A stretch of 64,000 nucleotides of DNA from Chlorops oryzae (lineage: Eukaryota > Arthropoda > Insecta > Diptera > Chloropidae): assembly GCA_020466095.1 (NCBI GenBank), contig CM035806.1, forward strand, positions 122,445,168-122,509,167, given 5' to 3'. This document shows positions 55,401 to 64,000 of this stretch, in pieces. Within the stretch, counting starts at the first letter, position 1. Every line of letters starts with the position of its first letter. The notes below the pieces were generated by a model. The model worked only from the letters and a program-made list of their open reading frames with translations, was not told where the DNA came from and searched no databases. Position numbers and translations under genes: made by a program.

Positions 55401-55975
55401 CTATGGTTTCACACGGCAAAGAGTACGATTTAATAAAAGCGTTAAACTTTTTCGATGAGGAGCAATTGAACAGAGAAGATCACCTAACGCTCATACGACA
55501 AGGCCTAGCCGAAAATATCCAAAACGCTTTTGAGAATGCTGCTAAGCGATATAACCTTAGAAGTTCTAAGCATACATTTAAAATAGGAGATTTAGTGTAT
55601 AGGCGAAACTTTGTCTTGAGTGATGCTTCAAAAAAATTTTGTGCCAAACTCGCCCCAAAATTTATTAAAGCTCGAATTATTGGTGTCAAGGGCAATTGTA
55701 TTTATGAATTGGAGGATGAAGAGACTAAACGCAAAGAATATTATCATCAAAAGACATCCAAATACGGAAGACGTAAATTTAAGGTCATCATTATTATCCC
55801 TTTCAACCCTCTTTCAAGTTTTTCGTATTCCGCTGCTTTCTTGGCTATCCTCAAAACTTGTGGTGTACTGGGTTGCAGAGGAACATTCTATCTCACAAAC
55901 ATAACTGAGCACAAAACCATCATAAAAGAAAACCAAAAATTTAAACATATGTACATCCATAGGCATTCAGCTTAG
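52421..55975 (+). CDS. Pol polyprotein of the gypsy-class element, 1184 codons, open
   Basis: Protease near residue 131 (YLALLDSGAEVSCLGG). RT: RLCLDSRVVNSMTVKDAYPL (~330), SLDLRRAFWQIP (~363), VYLDDLLIVS (~428). RNase H: LQCDASKLGVGAVLAQ (~576) and KIVTDHASLQWL. Integrase: zinc finger ~777-817 (ending CDSCHKNK), then VDFLGPYP (~846), ISDNGKQF (~906) and NASERVNRS (~940), the D,D,E triad. All catalytic residues are present. The last 37 codons lie inside the 3' LTR, so the natural C-terminus may have been lost. No env follows. Confidence 0.95.
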   Translation: MFGKLKGERRLKQEPSPRLDNPKPFSNLDSNYDSSTDSNFNLNLNKEIPKFHNIIPYETRLKAYLQKRKEIFDNSNVKKLKRSKERIQRFWKRVKCNLKCLSLFISSIVHKENDCRPYAEITIDKKKYLALLDSGAEVSCLGGNIALEISKNSLFKKITTTVRTADNKTQVVFGTIDFPVTFRDETHSIRFFVVPSIVNEVILGVDFWSRFKIATGLIAALEIKPLYGENAISLSESQNQRLDSVKNIFPSYENEGLGKTNLLSYKILLEPNSRPVKQRYFPISPAIEKVVHDEIDEMIRLGVIEEAPNSPWSSPIVLVKKPNKVRLCLDSRVVNSMTVKDAYPLPHIEGILSRLPKASFITSLDLRRAFWQIPLDMESRDLTCFTVPNRPLYRYCVMPFGLCNAPQALCRLMDRVIPAGLKCEVFVYLDDLLIVSDSFDRHMHVLTEVALHLRRAGLTINVQKSKFCIKQVRYLGYIVGNGTLRTDPDKVAAVENYPEPKTVKQLRRFLGMAGWYRRFVKNFAELTAPLTDLLRKGKKFQWNVDAQRAFDSLKKELSSDPLLISPDYTREFILQCDASKLGVGAVLAQENEAGEELPVAYFSHKLNKAQANYSVTELECLAAVLALKKFRAYVEGQDFKIVTDHASLQWLMKQPDLSGRLARWSLKLQGFRFKIEHRRGSQNVVPDTLSRQNFDEISEILFTPVIDLESDKFLSEEYINLKNYIRENQSRLPDLKILDNHIYKRVEFANGDPAREASNWKLWVPAGLINEVIQNAHTQPNKCHGGIAKTLERLRRNKYWPHMATEVKDFIAKCDSCHKNKSPNTHLRPPMQGQFKAQRPFQKIYVDFLGPYPRSRNGNIGIFIVLDYLTKFPLLKPVRKFTTNVVTDYLSEFVFPVFGTPEILISDNGKQFKSTQFKNFLMEKGVKHVLTALYSPQANASERVNRSIVAGIRTYIGKDQTTWDRHLFDIAESLRSSFHQAIGCTPYFALFGQSMVSHGKEYDLIKALNFFDEEQLNREDHLTLIRQGLAENIQNAFENAAKRYNLRSSKHTFKIGDLVYRRNFVLSDASKKFCAKLAPKFIKARIIGVKGNCIYELEDEETKRKEYYHQKTSKYGRRKFKVIIIIPFNPLSSFSYSAAFLAILKTCGVLGCRGTFYLTNITEHKTIIKENQKFKHMYIHRHSA

Positions 55976-57344
55976 TGGAAATACACATATACGGTATTCT
56001 ATTTCACTTGCATCTTCATTCGTTTGTCCGACCATGACTTAGGCTGCCTACTTTTAATTGATCATATTGCAGTACAATATCAAATCAATGCTGTCCTGCA
56101 AAAATCAGTACTGTCTCGAGCAAAGAAATACGATAAGCTCCTTTACCATGCACCTGCGCTTTTTTTTTTGGGTTTATACCTGCCCTACTTATACATGCTC
56201 ATATGTTTCCAAAACCGGTTTACGCGAACTATTCTAATTGCTGAATTGGAATATAAACTTCCAATAGCCAAGTATAAATGTCAAATCTTGGAACTAAATT
56301 GGCTCACTTTCTTCAGCCAGCGCAACGAGTAAGATCAAAAAAACAAATTTGTGCATAAATTTTTAAGTCTTTTTTTTGGAAAAAAAAAAAAGCAGAATTA
56401 CCAAATATTATAATTTAAATACCTAACTAAAAAGACTAGACACTCAATTTAATTGTCTAAATTCGATCTTGTTGCGTCTCCATTTCCTGCTCCTAAGAAA
56501 AGGATCCAAACGTAAAGTTCTCCTTTGGAAAAAAAAAAAAGAAAGAAAAGAAAAAAAAACGTAAGTGAATGGTGCGCCGAAGAATAAAGGCATGGTAATA
56601 GAAATTTTATTTCTGATAGGTGCATCTTATCCGTGTCCATCCTGGATTGGGGAGTTGTCGTCGCGAATATTTGCTTTATTTTGAGCGCCTGGGGACCACA
56701 TTTGGCTCCCGGGCCAACTATTTTGTTCCGGAAGTCAAAATTTGTTCGCACATTGTTGGTGTGAAGATTTATATCACGTGTCTGTCGCCCTCACGTTGTT
56801 CGTCTGAAGTGCGTCCCTGTTGGCCTTTGTGGAATCTGGTTCACGCTGAGTGCCCATCCGAGTGCTCCGAGGCACTTGATCGTGGAGTCGAAGCCGCGTG
56901 GCGACGTGGTGCTCACATGCAGTGCTTCCTCCGATTTGGTCGCGCAGTTCGGATCGGTCTTCAGAACGGATTCTGCCCTGAGCTCGGAGAATCGGAATCG
57001 TTTTGTGCCTAAGAGTCGATTTTTCCTCTAGCGTAGGTTTTATTCAGTAAAGTGCATCCCCAAAGGTAATCCCAAAGTATAAAAGAAAAAAAAAGAAAAA
57101 AAAAACAATTCTTGGTCTTGGCCCTTAGCTAATTAACTTGAATTCCCATATCTAGCTCCGCGAAATTGACTCCGTACACTCGTCGCTGTGGCAGCTCGAT
57201 TGGAAGGCCTTCACCGAGAAGCAGCAGTAAGTCCGGCGGATTACGTACGTAAGTCATCGTTTAAAATATTTTTTTTGTACCCGCAATTTAAAGGGATTGT
57301 GTAAATTTTTTTGTTGCACTGTGTAAAGTCGCTCCCGTTAAACT

Positions 57345-57376
<32 letters not shown>

Positions 57377-58059
57377 ACAAAAGAAAACAAAACGCAATAG
57401 TGTGTCTGCTGCTATTGAACGATCGCTTTTCTTCTTGTTTTTTTTTATTAAGAATCCTCCATGTAGGTGTGATACTAGTCTGGGAAATGACCAATTTTCC
57501 GATCCTTTATACTTTTGGGATACATCATTTTTTTGTAATCGTGTAGATGCATTTTGCTCTAACTTTTCTTAATTCAATGTTCTTAGTAGCATGTAAGCTT
57601 ACGTCAACAAATTCGAATATATTTGAATAATTTTTTTATATTATAAAATGAGGAATTAAATTTTGTCATGGTTTGAAATTTAAAATATCGGTGCGTATTA
57701 TTGTAGGGGATTCTAAACACTATCTAATTAATCTAAGGCAGGGTTGGGCATGGAGTAGCTCAAAGCATGAGATGCTACGATCAGTGTTAAGGCCTCTTTC
57801 GAATGGGTGGCAATAACCCTTCTTGTTGTTCTTGAAATAGTTCCTAGCGGGTTTGGTGGTTTTTTTTTCGTTCTTTCATCTAATCCGTGTGCAAATTTCT
57901 GAAGGGATGCCTGTCATGAACTTCAATTTAGATTTTTATGTTGTCGTATAAGAGCCCCCCCTGACTGAAGCAGCCGGTAACTGCCAGTGCACACGGCGCA
58001 GCATAAAAGTCCAACCTCGAACAATAACACCAGTCAACTGGCAAGGCACGCCCATAACA
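55864..58059 (+). repeat. 3' LTR of the gypsy-class element
   Basis: Nearly identical to 39071-41270. Differences noticed: ACATTCTATC against ACATTCTTTC, GATCAAAAAA against GATCGAAAAA, and several homopolymer lengths. It is followed by the TSD ATTT (58060-58063). Confidence 0.95.
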
Positions 58060-58524
58060 ATTTAATTAACGTTTCTTTGCTTACGGTATTTTTGAATATG
58101 AAATTTGAATTTAAAAATGAGAAAGTGTGATGTTTCCGAAAATTAAATGGACCTCGCTTTTTCGTTCCTCGATGCTATATATATATGCTATATATAAGCT
58201 ATAGTATAAAAACATTTCTCAAAACGAGCATAAAGAGATTTGACAATTTTGGTTTGCTTATAATTTTTGAAATTCTTTGTATAGCTATAACCACGCAGAT
58301 TTTCACTTCCAATCTAAATAATTCTTATAAAAAAAAGTATGAAAAATATACTACGCTATCTGAAATTATAAATAATAATATAATAATTAAAAATTTCATA
58401 TTATAAATAAAAACGAATTATGTAATTAACAATTACATATAACCCTGTTAGCTCCCCTTTTAATAAAATAATTAAAATTAATAATGAAAGCAATTAAAAA
58501 TTGCACTTATTAAGACAATTTACT
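58060..58524. other. AT-rich flank before the scaffold gap
   Basis: Contains TATATA runs near 58178-58195 and AT-rich text. The 73-codon frame here is low complexity and not supported as a gene. Confidence 0.4.
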
Positions 58525-58624
58525 NNNNNNNNNNNNNNNNNNNNNNNNNNNNNNNNNNNNNNNNNNNNNNNNNNNNNNNNNNNNNNNNNNNNNNNNNNNN
58601 NNNNNNNNNNNNNNNNNNNNNNNN
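58525..58624. other. Assembly gap of 100 N
   Basis: Exactly 100 N residues, a conventional unknown-size scaffold gap. It truncates the piggyBac gene to its right. Confidence 1.
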
Positions 58625-59585
58625 TTATCGAAGTACACGTACTTATTTTTTTCCCCATTCGGCTTCTGTGAGGGACAAGACAACTCTCTCTCCAAGACCA
58701 AATCCTTCGTACTTTTCTTCTACAGCTTCATCTTTACCTTGGTATATTGAGAATTTTTTAATATACCCATGCTGATCCGCCAAACACCACAGTTTATAGC
58801 CACGTTTAATTGGCTTCATAGGACAGTATTGTTTGATGGCGCTTCTGCCTTTAAAAAGTATCATCGATTCGTCAACTGATAATTCTTTTGTTCCATGATA
58901 TAGCTGCTGAAAACGTTGGTTCAAAGCGTCAATCATTGGACGTATTTTAAAAAGGCGATCTTTGTTATTTTCTGGGATTTTAGAATTATCGTTTATATGT
59001 AAAAATCGTAATATGGACTCAAATCTATTTCGTGACATTGTTTTTGATATGGGGACAGCTAAGTCATCACTTGTATTCCAATAATGTCGCCAGCTTGGAA
59101 GTTGATGGTAACCCATCAAGAAATTTATGCCGATAAATGCAAGGAACTCACATTTTTTAAGATTAAGGGTTTTGTTGTTTTGAACAGCATATAAATTTGA
59201 ATTATAGATGATGCCCTCTGTTATGGTTTCAACATACGACAAGAAAAATTTTGTTGGCGTGTCCTTTTCTTCAAAAAAAACTAACCACTGGTCCCTCTAG
59301 TGAATTAAATTGTGGAACATCAGTTGTTCTCTCAATTTTTTTCCATTTTCGCGAATGCTCTTCAAAAACTGAATTTTGAGGAGTGTCTGGCAACAATTTT
59401 TGCTCATCAGTTGCTTCTGCCTGGATTTGATTTATAATTTCAATCAAAATCTGATCTTCACTGCTTTCTTTCTCATTATCGTCGTCACTTTCAATATCCG
59501 TGTTTGATTCATTATCGACAGGAATTTCTTCCAAAAAATAAGCAATTTCGTCTTCCTTCAACTTTTTCCTGGAAATTCCAGCCAT
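58625..59585 (-). pseudogene. piggyBac-type transposase, N-terminal two thirds, truncated by the gap
   Basis: It starts at 59585 (MAGISRKKLKEDEIAYFL), with an acidic N-terminal region. After a frame change at a T-run (59271-59280) it continues with FLAFIGINFLMGYHQLPSW, ISKTMSRNRFESILRFLH and LSVDESMILFKGRSAIKQY (first catalytic Asp), then KRGYKLWCLAD. These are DDE_Tnp_1_7 motifs of piggyBac transposases, which insert into TTAA. The C-terminal part would lie in or beyond the gap. Confidence 0.85.
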
Positions 59586-59697
59586 AACTTACTGCAAGTT
59601 GAATATAATTGCCTATAAGACAAAATACTTACAAATTTGCGAATACTTCAAGATACTGGGCCCAGAAAAACCCAACGGTACTTACAAGTCTACTTAA

Positions 59698-62055
59698 CCC
59701 GCATCCATCGGAAATTTTTTTGAACGAAAGATACGTTGTGCATCAAATTGATGCAAATAAAAACCACGAAATAATTTGTTGTTGTTGTTAGTTTTTAATA
59801 GAAAAAACGACGAAAATTGAAATTCTATTTCAATTTGGTAACGCAATTGTCACAAATTAGGTAGTGGTGATCAGGACATACAAATTTTTGACAATTGTTA
59901 CAACGATTACTGTAGGAATTGAGATTTTTTTTTTATGTGCAGATGTAACAACGCGATCTTTTATTTGATTTCGGCAACTTTTCCAATATTCCACTGCTTG
60001 TAGGTTCGTTTTGGTCAATTGTGATGCCTTTTACTTGTTTTACAAGTGCACTTGCATTGGCCGCCTTCGGTAAGCACTTTCGCGATTCAATGTATGGCAT
60101 CATCAAAGATTCAGCAACATCGACTAGAAAAAGACGACGACGGTATTTTTCCTCTTTTTTCTTCCACAAGGGATGCAATTCCGTAAAAACAACAAATGAA
60201 TTGAACGCTGAAACATCAAGAATATTTGAAAAAATGGCCATTGGCCATCGATTTACTTTGCGTTTGCAACGATAAGTGCCGATTCTTTCATCTAAAACAT
60301 CCACTCCACCCTTAGTTTCGTTATAAAAATGAATTATTTCGGGTTTCTTTTCAGGACTATTCCGAATTTGCTTTTTTGTATGCAATGTACTAAGAAGGGT
60401 AACGAATCTATTTTTTTTTTGGCACATATGAAACCATTGAAAGACGCAATGAATGGTCAAACACAAATTCTGAGTAGAAATTTGGTTTTTTTTTCATATC
60501 TAAAAGAACTGGTGGTATTTCCTTGCGATTTTTTCGAATGGTTCCGACAATAGTCATATTTCGCTGTTTCAACAGTTTTGCTAATTCATGTGATGTAAAG
60601 AAATTGTCGCATGTCAGATTGCGATTAGATAAACCTTGTGATAGCTCCAAAACCACGCGTTGGCCTTGATTGGTCTCTGGAGCGCAATTTCTATCTCGTC
60701 CAGTATAAATCTGCATATTATATGCATAGTATGAACGCGAGTCACATAAAACCCATGCTTTTATGCCATATTTATACGGTTTGGAAGGGATATATTGCGT
60801 AAAGGGTGATTTTCCACGATATGGAATCAGTTGTTCGTCCACAGTCACACAGTCACCAGGAACGTATAGCAATTTCAGATTTTGATTCCATTTTTCGAAA
60901 ACATTTCGAATTGCTGCAAGCTTATCTCTCTGTCGTCGTTCGGCTCGGTCATTTTTATCATCAAATCTGATGCATGCGTTCAAAAGGCGAAATTTTTCCA
61001 AAGACATCGTGGCTCTAAATATAGGTCGTCCACGTTTATCATCCCACAACTCAGTCAAACATTCACCTTTCGAACGGTAAACGCCAGCAAGAAGAAGCAA
61101 GCCGATATATGCTCTCAACGTTTGAATATCAATATTTTCCCATTTTTCGTTGTAAGTACGAATGCCATATAGATTCGTCATATCCAGTATAATTTTTTCT
61201 ATCGGTTGTAAAAACAATAAAAACGCAGATACTGGGTCCGTCACATGTGAAGTTGCAAAAGCAGTTGGTCCTACGAGGATATATGCTTGCATATGTATTC
61301 ACAAATATGTATGGTATATATGTTCCAAAGAATAACGTAAAATAATGAAAATACAACGAACCTTTACGACCGAAAAAAGGTGCACTTCGTCTTATATTTT
61401 GCGGTAAGTCATCAGACGAATACTGGATTTTTTTGTCTTTCGATAAAAGCCACGAACTAGGTTGAAGAATTGATTCTTCCCTTGATGCTTGGTCAACGAA
61501 CATGTCATCATCACTTATCTCGCTTTCATACTCGATATCGTCGTTTTCATTTGGAACATAATCATCATCATCGTCGCTTGATCCATACATATCATTTCCA
61601 GTATCTGAAGCCGAATCAACATTTTGGAAAGCTGAACTACTAGCCATTTTTCGTAAAAATGCGTACAAAATCAAGCACTGACTTTCAACAACGACTAACG
61701 ACGTTTGACTAAAAACCACGTGTCAAAGAAAATAAGATTACGCATTGCGAAGCTCCCTTATTATGCAACGTCATCATAGTCGTCATAGATGACGTAGGTG
61801 CGCAGTAGAATGCCGTTGATATCCACGATATGACTAAAACGCTCTTGCATCAATATGATGCACAACGACACTTGTGTTACAAATTTTATAGATCTCTAAC
61901 TGTAAATCTCTCGCTAACTCTAAAACTGCTCTCTTGTTCCTTCTGCTACTTTAGAAAGGTACACAAAAATATAATTCGAAATATGCATATTTATTCCCAA
62001 TATAGGAATGTGTATGTAAAAAATGCATCAATTTGATGCAAACGATGGATGCGGG
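59698..62055 (-). mobile_element. piggyBac element, 2358 bp, TSD TTAA
   Basis: Ends CCCGCATCCATCG and CGATGGATGCGGG, each flanked by TTAA (59694-59697 and 62056-62059). A palindromic GCATCAAATTGATGC-type word lies ~45 bp inside each end. One transposase gene is on the minus strand. It is inserted just 5' of the truncated piggyBac gene. Confidence 0.95.
59825..61647 (-). pseudogene. piggyBac transposase, one intron, frame broken at two A-runs
   Basis: Exon 1 (61647-61362) encodes an acidic N-terminus (SSDDDDDYVPNE). A 91 bp GT-AG intron (61361-61271) follows, then exon 2 from 61270. Domain motifs: YIGLLLLAGVYRSKGE, VPGDCVTVDEQLIPYRG (Asp), RNLTCDNFFTSHELA (Asp), ETKGGVDVLDERIGTY (Asp), so the DDD core is present. 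The C-terminal cysteine-rich domain is visible as CYIC and, after a shift, CNNCQKFVCPDHH and CDNC. The frame shifts at a T-run near 60410-60420 and at one near 59928-59937 (A-runs in coding sense). Elsewhere it is open. Homopolymer consensus errors could explain both. Confidence 0.88.
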
Positions 62056-62059
62056 TTAA

Positions 62060-62689
62060 GAAAATCGAATGACACTTTCAAAATGAAGAGATATTAATAC
62101 TTTTAAGTGCTCTATCTTATGAAAAATTCACGAAATTATCATTTGCTTTTTATTTCGTAGAAAAATGTTCAAAACTTTTAAAGATAAATTGAAAATAAAA
62201 CGACCCTCTTAATTTGCGACTTCCCATTAGAGAACATCAATTGCGAATGAAGCTCTAAAGCAAAAATATGAAGTATGTGTCAAAAAACTCCGCTATTTCT
62301 GCTCTCTGTTTTATACTTTGAAGTACCGTTGGCAAGCATGCTCTGAAATATTCACTCATGATGTTTAAAACAGAAAATAAAAAGGTGGTACCGTCCGACG
62401 ACAAAGGGTTAAAGAAATTTCTCAAAAGTATATGGGATCATAATGTAGGCTTTGCATTCCATTTTGATAAAATATTTTTTAAGTGTTTTTTAAAAAAAGG
62501 TTGCGCAGATCCGCTCGAAGTGTTTTCGTCGGGCGATTGCTACCGACTAAAGAAAGAGCGTAAGGCATACGTGTGAAGTGAGCGAGAAAAATTTTTCTAT
62601 GGCGTGGAGGTCTCTGCTCTAAATGATGACAATTCGTTCGCTTACTGCAACGATATAAAAGCTTTGGTGGTAAAAATGGGAATGAACTA
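62060..62689. other. Unassigned sequence, part MITE-like
   Basis: At ~62500-62640 the text GAGCGTAAGGCATACGTGTG and nearby GAGAAAAATTTTTC resemble the inside of the MITE at 17076-17346, suggesting a related hAT MITE. I could not define its ends. The rest is AT-rich without genes. Confidence 0.4.
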
Positions 62690-64000
62690 CACACACTCAC
62701 ATAAGTATACGTACGGCAAACAATTTTCACATATTTCGATTTCTAGGGTAAAAAAATAAAAAGTTCTGAAATATAAAATTAAGCATTTTATTTAGCAATG
62801 TAAAAAACAACAAAAACAATACTTCTTTCAACCAAACTTGCAAATAAACAAAAAATTCTGATAATGTAACGAAAACTGTTGTCACATAAGTATACGTACG
62901 CGGATATAAATCTTCTTCTTCTTATCGTGCGACGATATACATATATAAAAAAAAAAACTGAAATTAATACTTAGTGTGTCCTCCTTCGGCTTCAACAACT
63001 GCTTCTAAGCGAGATGGCATGGAGAGGGCTAATTTTCGAGTTATGTCGGGTGATATTTGGTTCCATTCCTCTAGCAAGCAAACCTTTAAGCTTGCAATTG
63101 ATGAAACGTTGCTTTTTCGGACTTTTTGTTTCAAATGGTCCCACAAGTGCTCAATAACATTTAAGCCCGGAGATTGTGGAGGATGTTCAAGTTTGGACTT
63201 GACATTATAGAGCAGCCATTCCCGTGCTGAGGCCGAAGAATGCTTAGGATCATTGTCCTGCACCAAAATCGATTTCCCAACCAAGTCCAGTTTTTGCACG
63301 CTAGGCAAGTAGCTGTCTTTCAAAATGTCAACGTACATATACCGATCCATAATGCCATAAAAAAATCTTAAGACCCCAACACCGCTTGCTGCCATAGCAC
63401 CCCACACCATGACCGAGCCCCCTCCGTGTTTAACGGTAGGAAGGAGATATTTTGATATTTTGTTTTCGCCACACTTTAGCGCGACCATCACCTCCGAAAA
63501 CGGTAAATTTACATTCATCCGTGAAAATTGCTCGCTCCCAGAATGTTGGATCAGTCAAATGGATCTTCTGATACTTTTCGCCATAAGCCAAACGTTTCGC
63601 CTTGTTGATTTCACTTAGCAACGGCTTTTTCCTGGGTTTTCTGCAATACCATTCTTGTATTTTCAAGAATCTCCGAACAGTTTCCGCATTCACCGATACT
63701 TGGTATTCATTCCGGATAGACCTTGCTAAAGAAACGGCAGTTGTTTTGTGATCCTGTTCAAGTATTCGAAAGATATGTTTCAATTCTTGGGGCAGCTTGC
63801 CTGGGCATCCTAAGCGAGATTTGCTTTCGTAGCTTCCCGTTTCTTTGAACCTTTCTACTATCGTCTGAACGGTAGACTTCGATAAATCAAGAGTTCTACC
63901 AATTTCAGCAAGCGAGTTTGCTTCATTTTGAAATTTTATGGCGAGTTTTCGCACGTCAACCGATATCTCCTTAGTTTTTGGCATTTTGTAGATTAAACTC
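62690..64000 (-). mobile_element. Tc1-like element, truncated by the window edge
   Basis: A TA at 62688-62689 precedes CACACACTCACATAAGTATA. The word CACATAAGTATACGTACG occurs twice in direct orientation (62699 and 62884), the IR/DR arrangement known in some Tc1-like ends. The transposase follows on the minus strand. The other end is beyond 64000. Confidence 0.85.
62964..63984 (-). pseudogene. Tc1-like transposase with one frameshift
   Basis: ATG at 63984. Paired helix-turn-helix DNA-binding region (AEIGRTLDLSKSTVQTIV; then TVRRFLKIQEW). Catalytic motifs: IFTDECKFTVFG (Asp), LVQDNDPKHSS (Asp), PPQSPGLNVIEHLWDHLK (Glu), the D,D34E signature. GGGSVMVWGAMAASGVG is also typical. The frame changes near 63450-63475, in the stretch around KVWRKQN, so two frames (63984-63430 and 63518-62964) are needed. 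The rest is full length (~340 codons). Confidence 0.92.

Larger units (their letters stand above)
39071..58059 (+). mobile_element. Gypsy-class LTR retrotransposon with 2.2 kb LTRs, TSD ATTT
   Basis: Direct LTRs at 39071-41270 (2200 bp) and 55864-58059 (2196 bp) start TGTACTGGG and end CCCATAACA, flanked by ATTT on both sides. The internal region has a Lys-type primer-binding site, a RING-Gag gene and a long pol. LTR size and primer recall the Ulysses/Osvaldo group of flies. The LTRs differ by only a handful of bases and homopolymer lengths, so insertion is recent. A BEL/Pao element (8.76 kb) is nested inside gag. Confidence 0.95.

Noticed and set aside
58510..58701. 63-codon ORF across the N gap
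   Set aside because: Contains the 100-N gap; not real sequence.

Overview
The window looks like gene-poor, AT-rich, transposon-packed DNA from an insect, most likely a higher (brachyceran) fly. The evidence for a fly is: DINE-1-type elements (GACACACTCTGTGTC 5' stem, GTCT microsatellite, ACTTGTTT 3' end), a Himar1-like irritans mariner, an mdg3/blastopia-type gypsy element, a roo-like BEL/Pao element with an env-like ORF, and a gypsy-class element with 2.2 kb LTRs and a tRNA-Lys-type primer site, as in Ulysses/Osvaldo. I found no confident host gene. Almost every recognisable coding region belongs to a mobile element, and most are nested inside one another, so insertion order can be read from target-site duplications (TSDs).

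Left part (1-3045): an RTE-type LINE endonuclease fragment on the minus strand at the window edge, then unassigned sequence. Composite A (3046-32117): a gag-pol gene of an mdg3/blastopia-like gypsy element lies between two ~800 bp direct repeats. The gag-pol gene is split by a 21.3 kb insertion (4806-26147) bounded by hAT termini and an exact 8 bp TSD (AAGAAAAC). That hAT carries its own broken transposase on the minus strand. Inside it are a 10.1 kb element (11856-22000) with a tnp2-type transposase and a spliced DUF4806-like gene, a Himar-like mariner, an intact mariner, a degenerate BED-finger hAT, several MITEs, a DINE-1 element, fold-backs, and a near-perfect 1.46 kb palindrome. The second ~800 bp repeat is interrupted by a 1110 bp terminal-inverted-repeat element (TSD TTA).

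Middle (32118-39070): a 127 bp tandem array, a rearranged DINE-1, a hAT MITE (34694-35402, TSD ACCAAAAG), and a complete hAT element (35930-38893, TSD CTTAAAAC) whose four-exon, 696-codon transposase appears open. Composite B (39071-58059): a gypsy-class element with two almost identical 2.2 kb LTRs and TSD ATTT. Its gag starts with a canonical RING-H2 finger, which is unusual for a Gag. This gag is split by a roo-like BEL/Pao element (42473-51233, TSD AAATC, LTRs apparently identical) lying on the opposite strand, with an open 1966-residue Gag-Pol and a frame-broken env-like region.

Right part (58060-64000): a 100-N scaffold gap, a truncated piggyBac, a second piggyBac with clear TTAA ends (59698-62055) whose transposase is broken only at A-runs, and the end of a Tc1-like element running off the window. 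Functionally these are independent selfish modules. Within a module the parts cooperate in the usual way: Gag, protease, RT, RNase H and integrase between LTRs, or a transposase acting on its own terminal repeats. The items I consider most worth a second look are the RING-H2 Gag, the transposase plus DUF4806 transposon, the long palindrome as a hairpin-RNA candidate, and the ~100 bp segment that is inverted between the two LTR-like repeats.
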